From positions 558,001-622,000 of the forward strand of contig NZ_JAGETZ010000002.1 of the NCBI RefSeq assembly GCF_017571495.1: 64,000 nucleotides of DNA, in the 5' to 3' direction. This stretch comes from Hymenobacter negativus. GTDB taxonomy: Bacteria; Bacteroidota; Bacteroidia; Cytophagales; Hymenobacteraceae. Below the pieces are notes generated by a model that saw nothing but the letters and a program-made list of their open reading frames with translations, had not been told where the DNA came from and did not search any database. Of this stretch, positions 16,575 through 23,502 are shown piece after piece (the first letter of the stretch is position 1; every line of letters starts with the position of its first letter). Made by a program: the position numbers and the translations under genes.

Positions 16575-17348
16575 ATGCTTCCTACTTTTCCTTTCGCCGG
16601 CCGTACCTATAGCTACGACCCTGCCGAGCCCCTCGACATTTCCTTGCCCTTGCAGCCCGGCAAAGACCAGGTGAACTGCTTTTGGGCCGAGCCCGTGCAG
16701 TTCGATACCATTCGGGTAGGCAGTTTTGTGGGCAGCGTGGCGCTGGGCGGCAGCACCAATTACCAGCGCGTACACGTCACACCCCACGGCAACGGCACTC
16801 ACACCGAGTGCTATGGCCACATCTCGCCCGACCCGGCCGTTACGCTTAACCAATGCCTGCGCCGTTTCCTATTCGTGGCCCGGCTGGTGAGCGTGGCCCC
16901 GGCACTCCAGCCCAACGGCGACCTCGTGGTGCTGCTGGCCGATGTGCAAACTGCCCTCATGGCTCAGCCCGACCATGCCATCCCCGAAGCCCTCGTGCTG
17001 CGCACCCTCCCCAACGACCCTGCCAAGCGCACCCGCCAGTATTCCGGCACCAATCCCACCTACATCGAGCCCGCCCTGGCCGAATGGCTGGTGGAGCACA
17101 ACGTCCAGCACTTGCTACTCGACCTGCCCAGCGTCGACCGTGAAGAGGATGCCGGCCTGCTCCTGGCCCACCACGCCTTCTGGCAATACCCTGCCCAGCC
17201 ACGCCGTGAATCCACCATCACCGAGCTGATTTTTGTGCCCAGTAAAGTAGCTGACGGCCTCTACCTGCTCAATATTCAAATCACGAGCCTAGAGATAGAT
17301 GCCAGCCCCAGCAAGCCAGTCTTATACCTGTTAAATGAGCAAGGGTAG
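16575..17348 (+). CDS. cyclase-family protein (kynurenine formamidase-like)
   Basis: From the ATG at 16575 the product is 257 residues. EPLDISLPL near the start and the metal-binding motif HGNGTHTE (family form HxGTHxD/E) identify the cyclase/kynurenine formamidase fold, in which His and Asp/Glu bind metal for amide hydrolysis. Later parts include ALVLRTLP, YIEPALAEWLVEHNVQHLLLDLPSVDRE (in part: HLLLDLPSVDRE) and HHAFWQ, the last fitting the conserved His region. No tryptophan-degradation genes are adjacent, so the substrate is open. The longer frame from 16482 overlaps the previous gene. Confidence 0.83.
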   Translation: MLPTFPFAGRTYSYDPAEPLDISLPLQPGKDQVNCFWAEPVQFDTIRVGSFVGSVALGGSTNYQRVHVTPHGNGTHTECYGHISPDPAVTLNQCLRRFLFVARLVSVAPALQPNGDLVVLLADVQTALMAQPDHAIPEALVLRTLPNDPAKRTRQYSGTNPTYIEPALAEWLVEHNVQHLLLDLPSVDREEDAGLLLAHHAFWQYPAQPRRESTITELIFVPSKVADGLYLLNIQITSLEIDASPSKPVLYLLNEQG

Positions 17349-17778
17349 TCTGGTATGGATGGAATAGCAGGAGCCGACATTATATCTTGCTATCATCCCT
17401 TCATTTATTGCTTCCTACTACTTATTCGACTTTCGCCACCTTTTTACCTTGCCTGCTGGACGATTTGACTGGCAGTAGGTATCAATTTATGTTGACTAGC
17501 TAAATGCTGCTCACCACTAATGCATTGTGACCAACTAAATCTTTGGAGATACAATGAATTGATGTCGGCCCCCAATTCATTCACATCCTGAATAGCTGCA
17601 CACGGGCCAGGAATTCCCATTCTGAAGCAACCCTTTGCTTTCTTGAAAGGTCGGGCATCAGCAGTAGCTTAACTGATGCCAATAGCTTTTTGCGTCCTTC
17701 ATCGCCCAAGTCCACACAATATTTAAGGACTATTCCCGCTTGGGAAAGAGACAAAATTTCCAACCCTTTCCCCATCCG
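17349..17778. other. less GC-rich intergenic stretch
   Basis: About 430 bp visibly richer in A/T than its neighbours, with scattered AT-rich words and no clear gene except a doubtful 64-codon frame on the minus strand (17581-17775). It may be a remnant of transferred or decayed DNA next to the broken barrel gene. Confidence 0.5.
17581..17775 (-). CDS. doubtful small open reading frame
   Basis: A 64-residue frame begins MGKGLEILSLSQAGIVL and continues with a plausible amphipathic helix (GRKKLLASVKLLLMPDL). The composition is protein-like, and it is divergent from the broken barrel gene with starts four bases apart. It has no recognised family and no clear promoter. It could be a small protein or a fragment of a lost gene. 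Confidence 0.25.
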   Translation of the reverse strand: MGKGLEILSLSQAGIVLKYCVDLGDEGRKKLLASVKLLLMPDLSRKQRVASEWEFLARVQLFRM

Positions 17779-18519
17779 ATGCTTCCAAATTTCTCCGCTG
17801 GCATTGCGGTAGTTTCCGCCCTGTTGGCTTTGCCCATTTTCACCCGTGCACAGGCGCCCGTTCCTCCTGCCGAGGGTCCAGTTCTGCCCACTGTTGCGTC
17901 CCCGGCTCCTAGCCGACTCTTGCTAAAACTGGGCCTGACTCCCTCACGCCTGATACCTCAATACCGCTACAATGGGTTCAATTGGGTTGTGGCACCTTCG
18001 GTAGGGGCCGAATATCAGCTCGGTCCGCACGTCAGTTTGTATGGGTAAGCCGATATTGATTTCTCGCTCAGTCACCGTGATTATTACTTGTTTGGAACCC
18101 GCGACAAGGAAGCGTTGGTGCATTCCGGAGCACTAGGACTCGGGCTGCGCTACTATTATAACCAAGCTGGTCATGAGCAGCACAACCGAGCTCATGGCGC
18201 TTTCCAAGGCAATTACCTTGCCCTGGAAGCATTGACCGAACTGGACCGTATTCGCTACTTTCTCTATGACACTAGCACCTATCCATATCCTGGGGCGGAG
18301 TCCATCGAATACCGCACACAGGCTTCGCCGCTGCTCAACGTGTACTGGGGTTTACAACGCCGATTAGGTAAGCACTTTCTGTTTGATTTCAACACTGGCG
18401 TAGGCATTATTGCCAAGCCAACTTCTGACCAGTATTATCTCTTTTACCGTCGTGACCGCATCCTGTACTACTTAGATGGAGCCTTTGCTATCAACCTGCG
18501 ACTTTATGTTGTACGATGA
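17779..18519 (+). pseudogene. outer-membrane barrel protein gene interrupted by an in-frame TAA
   Basis: An ATG at 17779 opens a frame with a signal peptide (FSAGIAVVSALLALPIF followed by RAQA) and a mature part ending GAEYQLGPHVSLYG, then TAA at 18046-18048. Without any frame change the coding pattern continues: ADIDFSLSHRDYYLFG, ALGLGLRYYYNQAG, NVYWGLQRRLGKHFLFDFNTG and AINLRLYVVR, the alternating pattern of a small outer-membrane beta-barrel. The whole is 247 codons with one stop at codon 90. A CAA to TAA change would explain it (SLYGQADIDF). It is most simply a recent nonsense mutation. A sequencing error or readthrough remain possible. Confidence 0.75.
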
Positions 18520-18528
18520 ACCACAATG

Positions 18529-18563
18529 CAAAAAGGGCTGCTCGGTGAGAGCAGCCCTTTTTG
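18529..18563. terminator. bidirectional terminator between the barrel pseudogene and rpmA
   Basis: AAAAAGGGCTGCTC pairs with GAGCAGCCCTTTTT around a 4-base loop. T-runs exist on both strands, so it can stop transcripts from both sides. Confidence 0.85.
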
Positions 18564-18581
18564 CTTAAATCCGGTTGGCAA

Positions 18582-18857
18582 TTAAGCCGGAACCGAAACT
18601 ACTTCGCGGGGGATAACCGTTACGAACGAACGGTCTTTGCGGCCCTTGCGGAATTGCACTTCGCCGTCGACGAGTGCGAACAGCGTGTGGTCCTTGCCCA
18701 TGCCTACGTTAGCGCCGGCGTGGTGCTTGGTGCCGCGCTGCCGCACGATGATGTTGCCGGCTACCAGAGCCTGGCCGCCAAAGATTTTAACGCCGAGACG
18801 TTTCGAATGCGATTCGCGGCCGTTGTTGGACGAGCCGACACCTTTCTTGTGAGCCAT
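18582..18857 (-). CDS. rpmA: 50S ribosomal protein L27
   Basis: The 91-residue product starts [20 protein letters not shown] and contains LGVKIFGGQ, the standard L27 N-terminal tail and core; the tail reaches the peptidyl-transferase centre. There is no N-terminal cleavage extension of the Firmicutes type. It follows rplU (L21) on the same strand, the usual pairing, with a 122-bp gap that holds an inverted repeat. A bidirectional terminator follows. Confidence 0.98.
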   Translation of the reverse strand: MAHKKGVGSSNNGRESHSKRLGVKIFGGQALVAGNIIVRQRGTKHHAGANVGMGKDHTLFALVDGEVQFRKGRKDRSFVTVIPREVVSVPA

Positions 18858-18878
18858 GGTATTGTTAGCTTCAAGCTT

Positions 18879-18961
18879 TCAGCAACAAGCTGCAAGCTCT
18901 TGTGGGTTAATAGGATAGCTGGATAATTTGTTTAAACAGAAAGCTTGCAGCTCGTAGCTGA
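18879..18961. repeat. inverted repeat of the AGCTGCAAGCT type between rplU and rpmA
   Basis: The 20-base arms at 18879-18898 and 18942-18961 match in 18 positions after reverse complementing, around a 43-base spacer. The arms are built of overlapping AGCT words, typical of dispersed palindromic repeats. Confidence 0.65.
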
Positions 18962-18979
18962 CAACTAAATGCTCAACAA

Positions 18980-19285
18980 CTAGCCGATGCTGTTAATCAT
19001 TACTTTGGTGAACGACTGACGGTGGCCGTTCATTTTCTGGTAGCCCTTGCGGCGCTTCTTTTTGAAGACCAGAACTTTGTCGCCTTTTACGTGAGCGAGA
19101 ATGGTGCCGGTAACGGCCACGCTCAGCTCAGGAGCGCCGACGGTGATGGTGCCGTTGTCATCGGTCAGCAGGGCGTTGCCCAGCGTTACGGTGTCGCCAA
19201 CGTTGCCGGCCAGTTTGTGAGCGTAAACGAATTTGTTGGCCTCAACCTTGGTCTGCTGGCCAGCTATGTTAACAATTGCGTACAT
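18980..19285 (-). CDS. rplU: 50S ribosomal protein L21
   Basis: From the ATG at 19285 the product is 101 residues: MYAIVNIAGQQTKVEANKF, followed by the L21 core (TVTLGNALLTDDNG) and the conserved C-terminal KKKRRKGYQKMNGHRQSFT segment (in part: GYQKMNGHRQ). It binds 23S rRNA. The open frame to 19348 would add 21 residues unlike any L21, and the promoter lies within it, so the short start is right. rpmA follows. Confidence 0.98.
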   Translation of the reverse strand: MYAIVNIAGQQTKVEANKFVYAHKLAGNVGDTVTLGNALLTDDNGTITVGAPELSVAVTGTILAHVKGDKVLVFKKKRRKGYQKMNGHRQSFTKVMINSIG

Positions 19286-19317
19286 CAGCTTTCGCGGGTT
19301 TTTCTGAAATGGGAAGG

Positions 19318-19348
19318 CAAAAGTACGACTTTGATTTGGCAATTCCAA
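19318..19348 (-). promoter_or_regulatory. rplU-rpmA promoter (TTG-N20-TACTTTTG)
   Basis: On the minus strand TTG (19348-19346), 20 bases, then TACTTTTG (19325-19318). This is the full Bacteroidota primary-sigma promoter with the same spacing as two others in this window. Transcription should start near 19312, giving a leader of about 27 bases. Confidence 0.8.
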
Positions 19349-19489
19349 ACCCTAAGTTCTTAATCGTCATTGGCTGGCCTCTGCATTTGCACTAAAAAAT
19401 GCCTGTAGGCAGATGAAGCGCAGATTAAGGACAGATTAAAAAACAGTGGAATATGGAGCTGGTCGGGCTGGAATTGGGGACAAGTCGGT

Positions 19490-19514
19490 TTATCCACAGT
19501 CGAAATGTGGATAA
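19490..19514. promoter_or_regulatory. inverted pair of perfect DnaA boxes
   Basis: TTATCCACA at 19490-19498 and its exact reverse complement TGTGGATAA at 19506-19514 are separated by 7 bases. Both equal the strongest DnaA box consensus. They lie about 280 bp upstream of nrdB and 140 bp behind the rplU promoter. In E. coli DnaA binds upstream of nrdAB and controls it. Confidence 0.75.
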
Positions 19515-19675
19515 GTGGGTGCAAAAGCTCTGGTTTTGAGTGAGATTTAGATGAACGTGCCTTTAGCAAAACTGGGTGTCAGAAGGCGAGTTTACCCCCA
19601 ATAAAAAGTGAGCTTAACTAAAAAATAACGAATAAAAAAGCTAAATCCGGCGGCAATTCACTTGCCGGTCGGGTC

Positions 19676-19683
19676 TATATTTG
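19676..19683 (+). promoter_or_regulatory. TAnnTTTG -7 box of nrdB
   Basis: TATATTTG is a perfect -7 match about 110 bp upstream of the nrdB ATG. No TTG lies at the 20-base distance, so the -33 element is weak or the promoter depends on an activator. The leader would be about 104 bases. Confidence 0.5.
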
Positions 19684-19792
19684 GTGTTGGAAAGCGCCCG
19701 GATTTTCTGCCGGTTGACTCAAACATCTGGCCGAAGGCCTGAGTTTGCTGAACACCTTTCCCGTTGAAACCGCCCTTAAGCCCCGAGATATT

Positions 19793-20752
19793 ATGGAACC
19801 GTTGCTCGCTGAAAACCCCAACCGCTTCGTGCTTTTTCCCATCCAAAACGATGAGGTGTGGCAGTACTACAAGAAGTCGCAGGCCTCGTTCTGGACCGCC
19901 GAGGAAATCGACCTCTCACAGGACCAGAAGGACTGGAACGGCCTGAACGACAACGAGCGACACTTCATTAAGCACGTGCTGGCCTTCTTTGCCGCCAGTG
20001 ATGGCATCGTAAACGAAAACCTGGCCGTAAACTTCATGCAGGAGGTGCAAATGCCCGAAGCACGCTGCTTCTACGGCTTCCAGATTATGATGGAAAATAT
20101 CCACAGCGAAACCTATTCGCTGCTGATTGACACCTACATCAAAGACCCTAAGGAGAAGGACTACCTTTTCAACGCCCTCGAAACCGTGCCCGCCGTGCAG
20201 AAGAAAGGCGAATGGGCGCTGAAGTGGATTAACTCCGAAAATTTTGCCGAGCGCCTCATCGCCTTCGCGGCTGTGGAAGGCATCTTCTTCTCCGGCTCAT
20301 TCTGCTCTATCTTCTGGCTCAAGAAGCGTGGCCTGATGCCTGGCCTGACCTTTTCTAACGAGCTGATTTCGCGCGACGAAGGCCTGCACTGCGATTTCGC
20401 TTGCCTGCTCTACAGCTACCTGCAAAACAAGCTGGACCCGCAACGGGTGCAGAGTATCATCCGCGACGCGGTGACGATTGAGCAGGAGTTCGTGACCGAT
20501 GCGCTGCCGGTAAGCCTCATCGGTATGAATGCCAAAACGATGTCGCAATACATCGAGTTTGTGGCTGACCGCCTGCTGGTGTCGCTGGGCTGCGCCAAGA
20601 TTTACAACGCTACCAACCCCTTCGATTTCATGGAGATGATTTCGGTGCAGGGCAAAACCAACTTCTTCGAGAAGCGCGTGGCTGAGTACCAGAAAGCCGG
20701 CGTAATGAGCGAACGCAACGACAACGTCTTCTCGCTCGACGAAGATTTCTAA
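19793..20752 (+). CDS. nrdB: ribonucleotide reductase small subunit (class Ia type)
   Basis: From the ATG at 19793 the product is 319 residues. Di-iron ligands and the radical tyrosine can be placed by comparison with mouse R2: Asp70 (AASDGIV), Glu101 and His104 (MENIHSETY), and Tyr108 at His+4, the tyrosyl-radical position. So it is the radical-bearing R2, not a Phe-containing class Ic type. It makes the radical used by NrdA to reduce ribonucleotides. nrdA is not in the window. The C-terminal NVFSLDEDF fits the R1-binding tail. The open frame upstream to 19745 starts with TTG and adds nothing family-like. A bidirectional terminator follows. Confidence 0.96.
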   Translation: MEPLLAENPNRFVLFPIQNDEVWQYYKKSQASFWTAEEIDLSQDQKDWNGLNDNERHFIKHVLAFFAASDGIVNENLAVNFMQEVQMPEARCFYGFQIMMENIHSETYSLLIDTYIKDPKEKDYLFNALETVPAVQKKGEWALKWINSENFAERLIAFAAVEGIFFSGSFCSIFWLKKRGLMPGLTFSNELISRDEGLHCDFACLLYSYLQNKLDPQRVQSIIRDAVTIEQEFVTDALPVSLIGMNAKTMSQYIEFVADRLLVSLGCAKIYNATNPFDFMEMISVQGKTNFFEKRVAEYQKAGVMSERNDNVFSLDEDF

Positions 20753-20788
20753 GGTTGTATTCCGTTATCAGCGAGTTGTAAAAACCAT

Positions 20789-20829
20789 AAAAAAGGCCGC
20801 GCTGGATTTTTACCAGCGCGGCCTTTTTG
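20789..20829. terminator. bidirectional terminator between nrdB and the 20844 gene
   Basis: AAAAAAGGCCGCGCTGG pairs with CCAGCGCGGCCTTTTT around a 7-base loop; both strands have a T-run. Confidence 0.9.
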
Positions 20830-20843
20830 TGATGTATCTAGAG

Positions 20844-21230
20844 TTATTTCGCTTTTCTAAACAAGTAGCGCGTCATGAAAATACCGCTGCCTTGAATGGA
20901 TGAGGTAAGGGGCATGGCCTGAACTAATTCGAAGCCATCGCCGGCCATTTGCTGAGTAATGGCCACAATGGTTTCTTCGTTCTTCTGCAGGTTGCCCATA
21001 TTCAGTCCGGTGAGGCTGAATAGATTTTCCATCGGCGCTTCTCGGATGCCTTTGTATGCAGGGGTGTACGAAACTTTAGAGCGGCCGAAGCCCCCAGGGA
21101 CCACCGATTCGATGGTCGTTATCATCTGGTAAGTGTAGTTGCCAGCCGATTGGGCTTGCGCCGGCTTCGCCACCAACCCGCCAATGAGGAGTGCCACCAC
21201 ACACAGCGAGCGGATAAAGTTGTTGAGCAT
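20844..21230 (-). CDS. secreted small protein with DUF4177-like end
   Basis: From the ATG at 21230 the product is 128 residues. The signal peptide is FIRSLCVVALLIGGLVAKPAQAQ, quoted as core VVALLIGGLVA with cleavage after AQA. The mature part contains YQMITTIESVVPGG and ends with AITQQMAGDGFELVQAMP and MTRYLFRKAK, which resembles the DUF4177 pattern (GWELV followed by a strand near the C-terminus). That likeness is weak. It lies 97 bp downstream of uvrB on the same strand, so it may share its transcript. Function unknown. Confidence 0.7.
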   Translation of the reverse strand: MLNNFIRSLCVVALLIGGLVAKPAQAQSAGNYTYQMITTIESVVPGGFGRSKVSYTPAYKGIREAPMENLFSLTGLNMGNLQKNEETIVAITQQMAGDGFELVQAMPLTSSIQGSGIFMTRYLFRKAK

Positions 21231-21327
21231 AAAGCAGAAAAAAGAGTGGAAAAATGCTGGGGCGAATATAGTAGTTCCCCCCAATACCCAACCGTAACCC
21301 GCTTGCTCTTCCGCGCCTTGAATTGGC

Positions 21328-23370
21328 TTAATCGCGCTTGCTTTTAAGCATGTTCCGTAGAGCGGCCAACTCATCGCGCAGCTTGGCGGCCGTGAGGAAG
21401 TCGAGGTCCTTTGCAGCGGCTTCCATCTGCTTCTCAGTGGTTTTGATGAGCTTTTCTAGCTCCGGTTTGGTCATCATGGCCACCACAGGCTCGGCGGCTA
21501 GAGCCAGCGCTACGCCGTCGGCTTCGGCGTTGGCGTAGCCTGGGGTTTCTACAATGCGGTAATCTGAAAGTGCCGTTTGGCCCATGATTTCAGAATGGCT
21601 CTTGCGCACGGTGCGTGGCGTGATACCATTCGCTTCGTTGTAAGCCAGTTGGGTGGCGCGGCGACGGTTTGTCTCGTCAATGGCACGTTGCATCGAGCCT
21701 GTCATGCGGTCGGCGTACATAATCACCTTGCCGCGGTCGTTCCGAGCAGCCCGGCCCATGGTCTGAATCAGGCTACGCTGGTCGCGCAGAAAGCCTTCCT
21801 TATCGGCATCCAAGATGGCCACCAAGCTTACTTCTGGCAAGTCGAGGCCTTCGCGTAGCAGGTTTACACCAATCAATACATCGATTTCGCCGAGGCGCAA
21901 CTTGCGCAGAATCTCTACGCGGTCCAGGGTTTTTACTTCAGAGTGTACATATTCCACTTTGATGCCGAGGCGGTCCATGTACTTGCTCAGTTCCTCGGCC
22001 ATGCGCTTGGTGAGGGTCGTCACCAGCACGCGGTCACCCATTTTCACGCGGTTGTCCACCTCGTCTAGCAAGTCGTCAATCTGGTTGATGCTAGGACGGA
22101 TGTCGATTTCGGGGTCGAGCAAGCCGGTGGGGCGGATAATCTGCTCCACCACCACCCCGCCCGCCTGGGTCAGCTCATAGTCCGAAGGCGTGGCCGAAAC
22201 GAACACGGCCTGCCGGTACATACTCTCGAACTCGTTAAAGGTCAGCGGCCGGTTATCCAAGGCAGAGGGCAGGCGGAAGCCGTACTCAATGAGGGCCGTC
22301 TTGCGGCTGCGGTCACCGCCCCACATGGCCCGGATTTGGGGCATGGTGGCGTGGCTTTCGTCCACTACCAGCAGGTAGTCGTTGGGGAAGTAGTCAAGCA
22401 GGCAGAAGGGCCGCGAGCCCGGCGAGCGGCCATCGAAGTAGCGGGAGTAGTTCTCGATACCCGAGCAGTATCCCAACTCCCGAATCATCTCCAGGTCGAA
22501 CTCCGTGCGCTCCATGATGCGCTTAGCTTCAGCATCACGGCCTTCCTTCTCGAAGTAGGCGTGCTGGTGCACCATATCGTCCTGAATCTGCTTGATAGCC
22601 GTATTCAGTGTTTCCTTGCCGGTCACAAACAGGTTGGCTGGATACAAGGCAATGCCGTGGGCTTCGTCGGAAAGCTTCTTGCCGCTCACCGGGTCAATCT
22701 TGTGCACCGACTCAATTTCATCGCCAAAGAAATAGATGCGAATGGCATAGTCAGCATAAGCCGGGAACACGTCTACCGTATCACCTTTTACCCGAAACGA
22801 GCCCCGCGTAAATTCCACTTCGGTGCGCGAATACAGAATCTGCACGAATTGATAGAGCAGGTTATTGCGGGTGTAGTGCATGCCCGGCTTCAGGAAGATG
22901 ACATTCTTGGCGAACTCTTCGGGGTTGCCGATGCCGTATATGCACGACACCGAGGCAATTACCACAATGTCGCGCCGCCCACTGAGCAGGGTGGAAGTGG
23001 TGTGCAGCCGCAGTTTCTCGATTTCCTGATTGATGGCCATGTCTTTCTCAATGAAGACATCGGTGCTGGCAATGTAGGACTCGGGCTGGTAGTAGTCGTA
23101 GTAGCTGATGTAGTACTCGACTGCATTGTTCGGGAAAAACGCCTTGAACTCGCCGTAGAGCTGGGCAGCCAGGGTTTTATTGTGACACAGCACCAGTGCA
23201 GGCTTGCCGGTTTCGGCAATTACGTTGGCCATGGTGAAGGTTTTGCCGGTGCCGGTGGCACCGAGCAGCACCTGGGCCGGTTCGCCGTTGTTCACGCCCT
23301 CCACGAGCTTGGCAATGGCGGTGGGCTGGTCGCCGGTGGGCTTAAATTCAGAGGTAAGTTGGTACTCCAT
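21328..23370 (-). CDS. uvrB: UvrABC excinuclease subunit B
   Basis: The 680-residue protein has every UvrB element: the N-terminal FKPTGDQPTAI motif, Walker A GATGTGKT, the beta-hairpin YYDYYQPESYI that inserts between DNA strands, DESHAT (motif II), SATPSDYE, the helicase motif VI region QTMGRAARN, and a C-terminal UVR domain (TEKQMEAAAKDLDFLTAAK, in part LDFLTAAKLRDEL) that contacts UvrC. It verifies DNA damage delivered by UvrA in nucleotide excision repair. It stands alone; a perfect dyad overlaps its promoter. Length is normal. Confidence 0.98.
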   Translation of the reverse strand: MEYQLTSEFKPTGDQPTAIAKLVEGVNNGEPAQVLLGATGTGKTFTMANVIAETGKPALVLCHNKTLAAQLYGEFKAFFPNNAVEYYISYYDYYQPESYIASTDVFIEKDMAINQEIEKLRLHTTSTLLSGRRDIVVIASVSCIYGIGNPEEFAKNVIFLKPGMHYTRNNLLYQFVQILYSRTEVEFTRGSFRVKGDTVDVFPAYADYAIRIYFFGDEIESVHKIDPVSGKKLSDEAHGIALYPANLFVTGKETLNTAIKQIQDDMVHQHAYFEKEGRDAEAKRIMERTEFDLEMIRELGYCSGIENYSRYFDGRSPGSRPFCLLDYFPNDYLLVVDESHATMPQIRAMWGGDRSRKTALIEYGFRLPSALDNRPLTFNEFESMYRQAVFVSATPSDYELTQAGGVVVEQIIRPTGLLDPEIDIRPSINQIDDLLDEVDNRVKMGDRVLVTTLTKRMAEELSKYMDRLGIKVEYVHSEVKTLDRVEILRKLRLGEIDVLIGVNLLREGLDLPEVSLVAILDADKEGFLRDQRSLIQTMGRAARNDRGKVIMYADRMTGSMQRAIDETNRRRATQLAYNEANGITPRTVRKSHSEIMGQTALSDYRIVETPGYANAEADGVALALAAEPVVAMMTKPELEKLIKTTEKQMEAAAKDLDFLTAAKLRDELAALRNMLKSKRD

Positions 23371-23377
23371 GCAACGC

Positions 23378-23408
23378 GAAAGGTAGGCCGAAATGCTCAG
23401 CCTACCTT
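23378..23408 (-). promoter_or_regulatory. uvrB promoter with overlapping dyad operator
   Basis: On the minus strand TACCTTTC (23385-23378) is one base off TAnnTTTG, eight bases before the ATG. A perfect inverted repeat, AAGGTAGGC (23380-23388) and GCCTACCTT (23400-23408) with an 11-base spacer, covers the box. A repressor bound here would block transcription. Confidence 0.5.
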
Positions 23409-23502
23409 AACCCGCGAGGAGTATTTTGGGTTTCGTTGAAACCGGGAAAGTAATGGAATCCATCTGTTGTTCCAGGCACCAGCAGCTCAGAATGACATTT
23501 GC

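Noticed and set aside
19360..19792. Full replication origin at the DnaA box pair
   Set aside because: Only two boxes are seen, and neither dnaA, dnaN, gidA nor parAB is nearby. Regulation of nrdB is the simpler reading, though skew analysis could revive the idea.
22336..23439. 367-codon plus-strand frame opposite uvrB
   Set aside because: uvrB is unmistakable; the shadow has no protein-family features.
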